Shown here: piece after piece, positions 1-10,663 of the stretch
How positions within the stretch are numbered: the stretch's first letter is position 1
Layout: every line of letters begins with the position of its first letter
From: Pogonophryne albipinna
Lineage: Eukaryota > Chordata > Actinopteri > Perciformes > Artedidraconidae
Direction of reading: 5' to 3'
Length of the DNA stretch: 64,000 nt
Assembly (NCBI GenBank): GCA_028583405.1
Contig: CM053251.1
Location: 2,634,531 to 2,698,530 of the forward strand
The notes under the pieces: generated by a model
The model's database searches: none
What the model saw: only the letters and a program-made list of their open reading frames with translations
What the model was told of the DNA's origin: nothing
Position numbers and translations under genes: made by a program

Positions 1-2045
1 AACAAAATCTATCCCTGCTACCTAAGAGAGAGGTGCCTGTGTTTAATGGTGACCCACTCTCTTATCAACCTTTCATGCATGCATTCAGATACCTAATTGA
101 AGAGAAAACTAGTAACTGCCAGGACAGGCTCTACTTTCTTGAACAGTTTACATCAGGTCAAGCCAGAGATCTGGTCCGTAGCTGTCTTCACATGGATGCA
201 CCAAGAGGATATTCAGAGGCCATGCAACTTTTAAAGAGACATTATGGAAATGAAATGAAAATTGCAAATGCTTATCTGGATAAGGCACTCAACTGGACAG
301 CTATCAAGCCAGATGATGGAAAATCTCTTCATGCCTACTCACTATACCTAAGAGAATGCCTTAACGCCATGCAGGACTTGGAGTACATGGATGAGCTAGA
401 CGTCACATCAACGTTAAGACTAATTGTATCCAAGCTACCATATAAGCTCAGGGAAAGATGGCGCACAACAGCGTATGAAGAATTTCAAAAGAAAAACATC
501 AGAGCTAGATTCAAACATCTGGTCGAATTCACCGAAAAGCATTCTGACATATTATTACACCCAGTGTTTGGAGAAATTAAAGACTCAAATCCCACTAAAA
601 GGATAATCACCAACAATAGGACAACTGACCTCAGAACACCTAAAAGGAGCAGTAGCTTTGCCACGGCTGTCGCCGCAACTGAACATTATGACACCAGGCT
701 ACAGGCATTTAAGGTGCAGCAACCCACCTACATCAAAGCTGCCCCTGCAACCCTATGTAGTTTCTGTCAAGGCAGGCATGCAGTAGTGGACTGCTTAAAA
801 CTCAAATCAGAGCCTCACGACCAAAAGGTTAATTATCTAAAGACAAATGGTTACTGTTTTGGTTGCCTTAAGAAGGGTCACATGAGCAAAGACTGTACAT
901 TGAAGCTAAACTGTCTAACATGCCAAAGGAAACATCCAACACTGCTGCATATTGATGAATTAAACTCAAAACAAGTCACCCTGCAAAACAGTATAACAGA
1001 ACCAAAGCGAGCGTCCATCAACAGTGCGAAGGTATCGGCTGATCAGTCAACAGGGGCCGGTGAGGATTGTGCCCTTGCTATTGTTCCGGTGCAAGTTAAA
1101 GCAGCAAAAGGAAGCAAGTATATTCAAACCTACGCCTTTCTTCACCCGGGGAGCACGGCCACATTCTGTACTGAAAACCTAATGAACCAACTGAATACTA
1201 AAGGACGAAAGACTGAAATTCTACTCCGCACAATGGGACAAAAAAGGAATGCAAAAAGCTATGAAATCACAGGTCTGAAAATAGGAAACATAGATGGAGG
1301 ACAATTTATCAACTTGCCCAAAGTGTATACACAAACTAAGATTCCTGTCTCAAAGGAAAACCTTCTCACACACTCTGATCTTGAAAAATGGCCTCATCTC
1401 AGTCAGATCCAAATCAAGGAAATTGATGCAGACATTGAAATGCTGATAGGGATGAATGTTCCCAAAGCCTTGGAACCCTGGGATATAATCCACAGTCAGG
1501 GTAATGGACCATATGCAGTGAAGACAATGTTTGGATGGGTGGTCAATGGGCCCCTCAAATCTCACACTGCTATGGATACTTCTGAAACAATGTCAGCAAC
1601 CGTCAATAGAATTTCACTGGATAATCTGAGGGACCAGCTAGTCTCGCAGTACAACCAGGATTTCCCTGAAAAGGAATATGAGGAAAAAAGAGAGATGTCA
1701 TGTGAGGACAGGACATTCATGGACTTGGCTGAAAGTTCAATAATCATCAAAAACGGACATTACAACTTACCTCTACCCTTCCGTGATAAGGACTTGGCCC
1801 TGCCTAACAATTACAACATGGCACTCCATCGCACAACCAACCTTGCTGGGAAATTCAAGAGGGATTCAGTTTACGCTGAAGAATATAAAGCCTTCATGGA
1901 AAAGGTACTGGAAAAGGGCTATGCCGAAAAGGTTCCACAAGATCAACTTCAAAGATCAGACGGCAGGCTCTGGTACATACCGCATCATGGGGTTTACCAT
2001 AAAAGAAAGAAGAAACTCAGGGTTGTATTTGACTGTTCATCTTAA
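1..2045 (+). pseudogene. BEL/Pao gag, protease and start of reverse transcriptase
   Basis: The open frame runs from the window edge to a TAA at 2043-2045; the first ATG/GTG-type start inside the window is not the real start. The N-terminal ~200 residues resemble the DUF1759 gag-like domain. Three Cys/His motifs follow: CX2CX3HX4C near 757, CX2CX4HX4C near 858 and CX2CX3HX4H near 917. The aspartic protease (peptidase A17) follows near 1130-1500. Its active-site triad should read D-S/P-G, but the codon at 1143-1145 is CAC, giving HPG, so the catalytic aspartate appears lost. The frame ends inside the first RT motif (VVFDCS), where the homologous reading continues past the stop. Confidence 0.85.
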
Positions 2046-3441
2046 TTTAAAGGAAAGTCCCTTAATGCTGAACTCCTCCAAGGTCCGGACTTGACTAATC
2101 CCCTTCTAGGCGTCTTGCTTCGTTTCCGTTAGGAGAAAATTGCAATAATGGCTGACATTGAAGCAATGTACTACCAAGTACAAGTACAGGAAGACCACCG
2201 TGACTATCTCAGGTTTTTGTGGTGGCCTCAAGGAGACATCAGCAAACGACTGGAGGTCTATCGGATGAATGTGCATCTCTTTGGCGCAGTATCATCCCCA
2301 AGCATAGCCAGCTTTGCCTTGCAACAAGTGTCAAGAGACAATACCAGTAAATACAGCATGGAAGTACTGGAAACCATTCAGCGCAGCTTTTATGTGGATG
2401 ATTGTCTCAAATCTGTGGCTTCTACAACTCAAGCTATCGACCTTACCAAGGATCTAATGAAGGCATGTGCCGAAGGCGGATTTACTCTTACCAAATGGGT
2501 GAATAACAGCCAAGACGTGCTTAGAACCATCCCTGAAGTGCACAGAGCTAAACCAGTTGAGCAACTAGATCTGGACAAAGAAAAAACACCTCTAGAAAGA
2601 GTTCTAGGCATCCAGTGGAATATCGTGAGAGATACTTTTACCTTCACTGCTGCCATCTAACACAGAGTTCCTACAAGAAGAACAGTTCTTTCTATTGTCA
2701 GTTCTATTTACGACCCCCTCGGTTTCCTTTCACCATTCATCCTCAAGGCCAAGCAAATCCTTAGAGGACTCTGCATTGATAAGTGTGGATGGGATGAAGT
2801 TATCCCAGAACACCTTTCAAAGTCATGGCAAAGATGGATAACAGAACTAGATCAGCTGGGCAGATTTGAAGTGAACAGGTGCATGAAGCCTGAACATTTT
2901 GGACTCATAAGGACTGCTGAGCTGCATCACTTCTGTGACGCAAGTGAAACAGGGCATGGCACTGCAAGCTACATTAGATTCACGAAACCACAAAGGAGAT
3001 ACTCATGTGTCATTCAGTCTCGGGAAATCCAGAGTCAATCCTCTGAAGCAAATCACCATTCCCAGACTGGAGCTCGCAGCTGCTACACTTGCTGTAAAAG
3101 TTGACAGGATGTTACAGAAGGAACTAAACATCAAACTACAGAAATCAACCTTCTGGACAGATAGTACATCAGTACTAAAATATATCCACAACCAAACGAA
3201 AAGATTCCATACCTACGTTGCTAATAGGATAGCTGTGATTCACAACTTGTCCCAAGAAAGCCAATGGAGGCATGTAAGTTCCATGGACAATCCAGCAGAC
3301 TTTGCATCACGTGGATTGAATATTGAACCATTCTTGGAGTCCACAAGATGGTTGAATGGCCCTGACTTCCTTTCAAAGGAGGAAAGTGAATGGCCCGAAG
3401 TGCCAAAGGATCTTGGCCACATCCTCTGTAATGATCCAGAG
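2046..3441 (+). pseudogene. BEL/Pao reverse transcriptase and RNase H, disrupted
   Basis: This continues the pol reading after the stop at 2043. A second stop lies near 2130. From 2148 the RT palm is readable (ADIEAMYYQV), with the catalytic FYVDD box at about 2388-2402. A third in-frame stop is at 2658-2660. RNase H starts near 2905 (HHFCDASETG, the first catalytic Asp region), but the frame shifts around 2990-3005, and the rest (IPRLELAAATLAVK) is read in a different frame up to 3441. There the frame is cut by the hAT insertion; the reading resumes in phase after 5082, which supports a clean insertion into an existing copy. Confidence 0.85.
3434..3441. repeat. 8-bp target-site duplication of hAT, left copy
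   Basis: ATCCAGAG immediately precedes the hAT and is repeated exactly at 5083-5090 after it. An 8-bp duplication is diagnostic for hAT-superfamily insertion. Confidence 0.93.
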
Positions 3442-5082
3442 TAGAGATGTCCCGATCCGATCACGTGATCGGGGATCGGAGCCGATCACGTGATTTTTTT
3501 AAAAGATCGGAATCGGGAGAAAAAGATCGGGGATCGGGAATCTTTTTTTTATAATTAAAAAAAACAATCTTTTTATTTAATGTTACAAAACAAAAATGAC
3601 CATGTTCACGTCTTAAAGACATCCTGAGGCCTTAGTTTTGGTTTAAAATTACACAACATCATGTATGTGTTGCTTCTTTTGGGCTTGTTTTCATAGACCT
3701 GGTTGCTTATTTCTCTCAAACTGGCAACAGAGTGGGCGCAGTGTCTAATAGTAGCAGTAAGCTAACGAGAGGCTACGTTCAGCTGGTGACTCGGGAGTCG
3801 GCACAGAGAAAATGTCAGCAGTTTGGAAGTATTATAAAATTGAAAGCGAAGGCAGTGTAACAGCCAGATGCAATGTTTGGAAGAAGGAGGTTCCGCGTGG
3901 TGGAAAGAACAGAGCTACGTTCAACACGACCAATCTAATACGCCACCTGAGAAACAAACTCCAACAACACGACGAGTACACTAGGGCTGTACCCGAATAT
4001 CCGAATATTCGTTCGTTCGAGTACTATTCGGGTTTCAATTTCGTTATTTGGAAATTCGTTTGTTTGTTTTTTCATTTTTTTCCCCGTTTTTTTTTTCAAA
4101 TTGAATTTATTGAAATCTCAAATATCAACGTAAGAGCTTGTGCCTCTTCGGGGGGTGCTAACCATAGGTGCTAACACTTAACCATAAACGTTATTGTTTA
4201 CTTTCTCCGTCTTTATATGTAGATATTACTTTTCTCCGTTAATCTCCGTCACGTTGTTTCCAAAGCAACAACAACTTCCTGTCAACAGCGCTACCTCTCC
4301 TTCAAAATAAAAGCATGTCCACAAATAGGAAGCCAAGCCAAATTACACTTAAGACATATACAACTGCAACGAAAGTAACAAACACAATGCGATATCCTTT
4401 TCAATTTCAAAGAACACAAATTGGGTTACATTAACAAATAACTATAAAACAACAATACTGTAGAATAACAAAATTAATGCCGTGAATACACCGAAACACA
4501 CGTGTTGAAGTGGTTCGCTGCTGATTACTATTGAATTGTGTTACTCCAGTAAGATGGAAATATAATACTTTGTTTATTCATGTTATGTTAAGCTGCTGTT
4601 GTTCATTCCATTATTACTAGACTAGTTAGTCTTAAGGCTAGAATTCTGCACTAAGCCACATTTTTATTTTATTATTTGTGACTGAATGTGAACTTGTGAA
4701 GCTAGTCAAGCTACCTCTTTCCAGTAGAGTTATTTTTGTTTTGTTACTGCACTATCTGCACTCAATTTGTTTACATGGTTATTTTGTGGTGGACCACTGA
4801 TAAGCTTTATTTTGTTTTGATCCAATGCTGCACAACTGAACTGATCCAATACTGCTGTGAAAAAAATAAGCTATATCCATGTTGGATAGAATGGATAGTT
4901 GGGTACTGTCATTTAAATAAAAAAAATAACCTTAAGGGACAACTTGAATACTTTTTTCCTTTTTTTTTTCTCTTAATGCATTGCATAAAGATCGGATCGG
5001 GAAAAATCGGTATCGGCAGATTGTCAAAATCAAATGATCGGAATCGGATCGGGAGCAAAAAAAGGTGATCGGGACATCCCTA
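3442..5082 (+). mobile_element. hAT DNA transposon, non-autonomous, BED-finger remnant
   Basis: A 1641-bp element with terminal inverted repeats TAGAGATGTCCCGATC (left) and TAGGGATGTCCCGATC (right, reverse complement). It is flanked by perfect ATCCAGAG duplications, and both ends carry subterminal GATCGG repeats. It retains only the 5' end of a BED-finger transposase (3812-3980). At 3982 a second hAT-like end (TAGGGCTGTACCCGAATA) starts abruptly; I could not find a matching opposite end, so it is either a truncated nested element or the point where a deletion joined two families. About 4100-4960 is AT-rich with no recognisable coding content. Confidence 0.92.
3812..3980 (+). pseudogene. BED-type zinc finger start of a hAT transposase
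   Basis: The ATG at 3812 begins MSAVWKYYKIESEGSVTARC, matching the start of ZBED-like hAT transposases, where the BED finger binds DNA. The finger should be CX2C...HX3-5H. Here the second Cys is replaced (CNVW), and the His spacing near RHLRNKLQQH is altered, so zinc binding is doubtful. Similarity ends at about 3980, where an unrelated transposon end begins. No catalytic domain follows. Confidence 0.72.
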
Positions 5083-5090
5083 ATCCAGAG
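5083..5090. repeat. 8-bp target-site duplication of hAT, right copy
   Basis: Second copy of ATCCAGAG, identical to 3434-3441. Confidence 0.93.
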
Positions 5091-6643
5091 ATTAAAAAGG
5101 ACATCTCTGTTAACAGCTTGAAAATAAATAACTGTGCAACCACCGACCTCATTGAACACTACTCCTCTTGGAAAAAACTACAGAGAGCAGTTGGTTGGTT
5201 GTTGAAACTCAAAAGACTGCTTCAATCCAAAAGAGCTAAAGCACCAGTGACCCGCTCCAAAACTGCAGAAAGACAACAAGGACTATCTGTAGAGGATTTG
5301 GAGGAAGCAGAGAAATCCATCATTCACTATGAACAAGAGTGCTACTTTGAATCTGAGCTGATGCTGCTAAGGAAAGGAAAATATGTTAAAGCTGACAGCC
5401 CCTTACGCAAAGTTGATCCTATTCTGGATGAAGGTATCCTACGGATTGGAGGACACAAGTAAATCTGCTATGCCAGTACATTTGAGAAACCCGATAATCC
5501 TTCCAAAAAACTCCCACATATCCAAACTGATTCTACGCGATATTCATCAGCAGGTCGGACACTGGGAGGAACCACATGCTCTCCAGACTAGGCCAGAAAT
5601 TCTGGTTACCCTCTGCCAACTCTTCTGCAAGGAAAATAATAAAGGCTTGTGTTTTTTGTAGACGCATGCAAGCTAGAGTTGGAGAACAAAAAATGGCTGA
5701 CCTACCTGAAGATCGTGTGGCTCCAGACCTTCCACCTTTCTCTCATGTGGGAATTGACTATTTCGGACCCATCGTGGTTAAAAGAGGTCGAGGCCAGGTG
5801 AAGCGGTGGGGGGTAATATTCACCTGCCTTGTGAGTCGAGCTATTCATCTGGAGGTGGCGAGTACCTTGGATACTAACTCCTGCATCAACGCCATAAGGC
5901 GGTTTTCATGTCGAAGAGGACCAATTCTAACAATCGGAACAGATCGTGGGACCAACTTTGTAGGCGCTCAGAAAGAACTGGAGACTGCTCTAAACCAGCT
6001 TGATCACAAAAGGATCCAGGATTCCCTGCTCTCTGAGCAAGTCAGGTGGCTGTTCAATCCCCCATCAGGAGCACACTTTGGAGGAGTGTGGGAAAGACTG
6101 ATCAGGCTGGTGAAAAAAGTACTCTTTTCAGTTCTTCAACATCAGGTCATGGATGATGAAATGCTACAAACTGCCTTTTGTGAAGTTGAATCTATTCTCA
6201 ATGACAGACCAATCACAACTGTGTCAGCTGATCCTAATGATTTAGAACCCCTCACGCCAAACCACCTGCTGCAGCTGAAAACCAAACCACTCTTACCACC
6301 TGGACTCTTCTGCAAAGATGACCTCTACACCAGAAAGAGATGGAGACAAGTTCAATACATTGCAGACCTCTTCTGGCAGAGGTGGGCTAAAGAATATCTG
6401 CCACTCATGCAGCAAAGGCAAAAGTGGGTCAACACTAGAAGGAATCTTCAACCCAACGATATTGTGGTCATCGTCGATGAAACAGCACCAAGGAACTCAT
6501 GGCCCCTCGGCCGTGTGGTTAAAACCCTGCCCGAACCCAAAGGTCTGGTCAGAAGTGTGTTAGTTCAGACCAAGACTAACATCCTGCAAAGGCCCATTAG
6601 TAAGCTCTGTCTACTCCTGGAAGCCAACCGAGCCAAGAGCTAG
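5091..6643 (+). pseudogene. BEL/Pao integrase with DUF5641-like C-terminus
   Basis: The pol reading resumes after the hAT. 5091-5460 is the linker upstream of the integrase. The frame changes at least twice between about 5455 and 5580. From 5576 to the TAG at 6641-6643 a long frame encodes the integrase core, with acidic residues in the expected contexts: D in GIDYFGP (5756), D in TDRGTNF (5942) and E in GGVWERL (6092). An HHCC-like finger remnant (ACVFCRRMQ) precedes it. The end (WPLGRVVKTLPEPKGLVRSV) is the DUF5641-like tail typical of Pao integrases. The core looks intact, but the upstream damage means no full polyprotein could be made. Confidence 0.88.
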
Positions 6644-6833
6644 CCAATGCCCTACCCCTTATCCCCTGCACACACACATACTGTCTTTCTTACATCTTTC
6701 CATACACAAACCTCTATTTCAAACTACACTGATACCCTTTTGACTATTGTCTCCTGCCTCAGGGACAGTGAGTGGTGAAACCACAAAAGACAATGATGCA
6801 GCATGAACTTTGGGGGGGATCTAAGTGGGGGCT

Positions 6834-7370
6834 AATTGAAATGACTTGTTGAATGTATATATGCATATTAGTAGATTTTGTATGATAAACAGAAATGTAA
6901 TTAGATATTTTGCGTAGTTAAAAATATTTAAAGGTGTTACCTGGCTCCATAGAATGTTTTGTTGTAATTGATTTGCTATTGCATCACAATTAGGGGCCGG
7001 TATGATGAAGCCATATCTAGGAGCTTATATTATTCAATAGTTATCCATTTATTTCATTGTTCTTTTTTGTTTATAGTAAATCTTCCTGTTAATTCTTATT
7101 TAAGTTTATCAAATAAGTTGTACTATGCCTCTGTTTTTGTAAAGGCAGCCTTTGGTCACCGGGGGAGGGGATACCTGCTCATTATAAATATGGGAAACCG
7201 GTGGTAGTGAGCGGCGCACCCGGTAGGCCTATGGTTTTTTACCATCGGGTAAGAAGGAAGAGAAATGCTTGATGTGTATAATAAATCGCACTGAAACGAC
7301 TTTTGGTCGGACCTTGATTTTTACCCATGCGTAATATTCGCTGACGGGTGCCTCAGCGGCACTTTACTTT
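6834..7370 (+). repeat. Candidate 3' LTR of the BEL/Pao element
   Basis: About 150 bp past the pol stop there are G-rich tracts (6810-6832) that could be the polypurine tract. The sequence after them is non-coding, with a TATA-like TATAAATATGGG near 7184 and AATAAA near 7281, as expected inside an LTR. Without the 5' LTR in the window neither border can be fixed; the end is set where the sequence character changes. Confidence 0.45.
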
Positions 7371-7964
7371 GTGTTATATTTCTTTCTTATATTTTTATGA
7401 TTTTGGCCGCTTTATATAGAGCATGTTGTAAAACACACAATAGCCAACAGGTGTAGTTCTGGAGACGGGGTAGGGGACGGGGTGGACCCGTTCAAATCCA
7501 GTTTTGGACAGTCTGCCGTGGTTCCATCCCATTTCAAAGTGTTGTTCGACGCTCGGCGTAACCCTCGGCACACACTCAAACATCCAATCACAGAGCTTGA
7601 GGACTATCACGGGGTTTGTCAAGCGAAGCGGAGAGAATACTTACTTCCGGGTGTAAAATTCTCTAAAGCAACTACTATGAGCTGCTCCGACCCCCGGTCC
7701 TGACGGACTCCAACTTGTGTTTATTAATCAAACAAATAAATAAACACAAGGATAATTATGTGTTATTGTTGAGTAAATAACAGTGTGTAGTTTAGAAAAG
7801 AATACAAAATTAGAAGGAAAAAACGATGAAACAATACAGATTTCAGTATTCTGAGCCACTACTCTCCCCATAACTGACGGCAACAAAAGTCCTACATTAT
7901 TAAATTAAAATAAAGAAGTAAAAACAATAAGTGTGGCTTGGAGTAAGAAAAAGGTTGATAAATG
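7371..7964. other. Unassigned non-coding interval
   Basis: Mixed-composition sequence with no convincing gene. A short frame (7482-7703) has no family signature. It probably contains further degraded repeat sequence, but I see no clear ends or duplications. Confidence 0.4.
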
Positions 7965-8239
7965 ATGCATGCCCCCGGACCCCCCTAGAGGATGTGATGT
8001 CCACCCCCTAATAAAGCAGGTTAAAATAATTAAATTGCATACATGTTATTTGAGTAAACACTGAAAACGGGTCCCACAGACCCAAACAGCACACAAAGGT
8101 TAAAGGTAAGCATATAATAATGTTAAAATGTGCTAAATATATACACTGCAAAAAACAACAAAAGAGGAGTAAAAGTAGCTCACGACTTGTTTTATATTGT
8201 GAAAGTAGCTCACATCCTAAAAAAGGTTGGAGACCCCTG
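7965..8239 (-). mobile_element. hAT-like end fragment, inverted copy of 10664-11040
   Basis: Read on the minus strand from 8239 it starts CAGGGGTCTCCAACC and matches, over about 270 bp, the plus-strand copy beginning CAGGGGTCACCAACC at 10664. Shared landmarks are a GGGTCTGTGGGACCCG segment and a CTTTATT...GGGGGTGGA segment. The plus copy has an expanded minisatellite where this one has a single unit. The opposite end was not found. Confidence 0.65.
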
Positions 8240-8444
8240 CATTAGAGCGTAAAAACTGTAACTATATGTATCTGAGATAAATATGTGTAATGAAACAAAT
8301 ACCAATAACTGTATTGCATTGTTTTCTGTTGCGCAATTACTTCATACTGTCTTTGTCTTTTTCGTCCTGCATTTATTGTGCCCCCCTCAGAAAATAACTG
8401 GCCCCAGCGTGGCCCCCCCAGTCAAATTGGTCTAGAACCACCAC
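8240..8444 (-). mobile_element. hAT-like terminal fragment
   Basis: The reverse complement from 8444 begins CAGTGGTGGTTCTAGACC, a typical fish hAT terminus, followed by a G-rich subterminal stretch. The other end and any target duplication are not visible. Confidence 0.45.
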
Positions 8445-8479
8445 TGCATTGGACTAGCACAGGTGAGGCTCTGCCTCCC

Positions 8480-8776
8480 CTGACTAAACGTCGCTGATTG
8501 TAAAACATAAACACTGATGTTCAGCTGTAACGGTGGTGGACTCATCAAAACAGAGTGGGCGAGCTGACCAATCAGAGCACAGTGGGCTCATAGGGAGGGG
8601 GGGGCAGGAGCTCCAACAAGGTGTGTAGGACAGAGAGTGTATACACATACTATACAGAGATGCTGTATGAGAAAACCAATGTGATTTTGGAACATTGAAC
8701 AATGTAAATCTATTCTAGTAGACCTCAACAATGGAATTATGATCAGTAGAAATGGCCATGTCATGGGACCTTTAAG
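8480..8776 (-). mobile_element. TTAA-type MITE, half copy, minus orientation
   Basis: The reverse complement from 8776 starts TTAAAGGTCCCATGACATGG. The body then matches 9640-9870 on the plus strand, including a shared CTCATACAGCATCTCTGTA and GATTGGTCAGCTCG. It is one of several related TTAA-ended MITEs in the window (46275, 46758, 12162). The two halves lie in opposite orientation around a Tc1 fragment. Confidence 0.6.
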
Positions 8777-9480
8777 ATTGTCTGCTCCTTGAGCTCTGTG
8801 ATCATCTATGTGGGCTCTAATCTGAGGTGCTTTAATTTGCGGTTTCTGAGGCTGGTAACTCTGATGTATTTATCCTCTGCAGCAGAGGTAACTCTTGCTC
8901 TTCCTTTCCCGGGGGCGTCCTCATGAGAGCCAGTCTCATCATAGCGTTCAATGGTTTTTGAGACTGCACTTGAGGATACATTCAAAGTTCTTGATATTTT
9001 CCGGATCGACTGTCCTTCATTTCTTAAAGTGATGATGGACGGTCATTTCTCTTTACTGGGTTGAGTCGTTCTTGCTATAATATGGATTACAACAGCAGTC
9101 AAATAGGGCTTTCCACGGTGCACTAACTCTACCTCTGCACAACACAACTGATGGTCTCAAACACACTAAGAAGGCAAGTAATTCCACACATTGACTCTTG
9201 ACAAGGCACAGATGTTAATTGAAAACCATTCCAGGCGTCTACCTCATGAAGCTGACTGAGAGAAGCCAAGAGTGTGCAAAGCTGTCATCAAGGCAAAAGG
9301 GGACTACTTTGAAGAATCTAAAATAAAAATCATATTCTTGATTTTTATAACACTTTTTTGTTAACTACATAATTCCATATGTGTTCTTTCATAGTTTTGA
9401 TGTCTACAAAGTAGAAACAAATTAAAATAAACAAAAACCATTGAATGAGAAGGTGTCCAAACTTTTGACTGGCACTGTAT
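8777..9480 (-). mobile_element. Truncated Tc1/mariner transposon, 5' half only
   Basis: On the minus strand it starts at about 9480 with the Tc1-like inverted repeat (CAGTGCCAGTCAAAAGTTTG; TA dinucleotides flank it). It continues through the untranslated leader into the transposase start and stops abruptly at 8777 against a MITE terminus. No second inverted repeat or DDE region is present, so it is a 5' fragment about 700 bp long. Confidence 0.82.
8800..9068 (-). pseudogene. Tc1-like transposase N-terminus (paired HTH) remnant
   Basis: Minus-strand translation gives the bipartite helix-turn-helix typical of Tc1 transposases: EGQSIRKISRTLNVSSSAVS, then ERYDETGSHED. The first segment (ARTTQPSKEK) runs into a TGA, and the HTH is read in a shifted frame. 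The catalytic region is absent. Confidence 0.75.
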
Positions 9481-9639
9481 ATATAAAACACACACATTTT
9501 AATATTTAGCAGGTTCCCTCATCTATAATCATTTATACAAGCACAACTTTGAACATGTACAGCAGTAAAATGCAACATACAAAATAATCAAGAAACATCA
9601 TAAATTAAACACTGACAGGGAACTTTTTACTGCACCATC

Positions 9640-10010
9640 ATTACTTTTACTGATCATAATTGCATTGTTGAGGTAAACTAAAATAGATTTATACTGTGCA
9701 ATTTTCCAAACTCACATTGGTTTCTCATACAGCATCTCTGTAAAGTATGTGTATTCACCGGTATTCATTCTCTGTCCTAAAGGGCTTGTTGGAGCTCCTG
9801 CCCACCCCCTCCCTGTGAGCCCAGTGTGCTCCGATTGGTCAGCTCGGCCACTCTGTTCTGATTAGTCAACCACCAGAGAGGCTTCGCCCATGCTTTTTTC
9901 GGCTCTGAGCGGAACATCAGTTTTATATGTTTGAACCGGAGTCCGATCATGAAAGTGAGACATACCAACGTGATAGACCTGATCCACCGTCCCAAACTAG
10001 ACTAGAGCAG
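9640..10010 (+). mobile_element. TTAA-type MITE, half copy, plus orientation
   Basis: Inverted relative of 8480-8776 with the same CTCATACAGCATCTCTGTA core and the GATTGGTCAGCTCGG segment near 9833. Its outer terminus is not preserved. Confidence 0.55.
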
Positions 10011-10143
10011 ACGGTTTCACAGTGGAACATTTTTATTTAGTATCGCTCTTACATTTCAGATGTTAGAACTGCATAATTTATCTACATCACAGTAACAAGT
10101 TTGTCTGCTAACTAATCGAACTGTACCTACAACTGTTATTTAG

Positions 10144-10620
10144 GTGCACTTGGGGAAACTGCGCCACGATGCCTACCGAAGTGGAAAACGTCTGTTGCAA
10201 AGAAATTAGAAAGGTAGCCTATCTGACAGTTACAACATTATGTAGCCGGCTAGCTGAAAACACCAACAGTAGGACACAACATTATATGCCAAGATATACA
10301 CCATACATATTTGTCAAGTCAATAGACTATTATATGCCCTTTTTATTTCTTCCTTGGTAATTGAATGTTTATTTTGTAAACCTTGCCATAGTTGGTTTGA
10401 TTGCTAAACGTGTTATAAATATCTTACCTTCCTATAGGTTGTAACACGAATGAACCAAGTCCCAGCACCTATTATGTGCATGGTACACCGCCCAGGACTA
10501 GAGCCAAACTGTCTCAACCCATACACCCTGCAGAACCTCCATAACATGTACAGATTCGATTATAGACCTTTGAGGCGTAGAACGGAAGAAGAGTACGTTA
10601 TTCTTACCTGTAATAAACTA
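10144..10620 (+). pseudogene. P2X7-type C-terminal (ballast) domain fragment in two exons
   Basis: Exon-like block 10144-10213 follows a TTTAG acceptor and ends at AAG/GTAGCC. It encodes CTWGNCATMPTEVENVCCKE. Block 10438 to about 10597-10620 follows a TATAG acceptor and encodes CMVHRPGLEPNCLNPYTLQN, then a Tyr/Arg-rich helix. Both carry the Cys-rich signature of the cytoplasmic C-terminal domain of P2X7 receptors, which also occurs alone in many multicopy fish genes. The expected final part (a conserved Trp/Cys-rich segment) is missing; a hAT-like end starts at 10664. No channel domain is nearby. It may be a decayed gene or a transposon-captured fragment. Confidence 0.58.
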
Positions 10621-10663
10621 CTACTGTGTTTATTGAAAAATCAAATCATGGTTTGCTATATAT

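Larger units (their letters stand above)
1..7370 (+). mobile_element. BEL/Pao LTR retrotransposon, 5' part outside window, nested hAT inside
   Basis: Gag-pol order typical of BEL/Pao is visible on the plus strand: gag-like region, zinc knuckles, A17-type protease, reverse transcriptase with YVDD, RNase H, then an integrase with a C-terminal DUF5641-like region, followed by a candidate 3' LTR. The 5' LTR and true start lie upstream of base 1, since the frame is open to the window edge. The copy is dead: it carries in-frame stops near 2043, 2130 and 2658, frameshifts near 3000 and in 5455-5580, and a 1641-bp hAT at 3442-5082. The 3' boundary near 7370 is approximate. Confidence 0.88.

Noticed and set aside
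1350..1750. Minus-strand frames in the BEL/Pao protease region
   Set aside because: Antisense shadows of the gag-pol frame.
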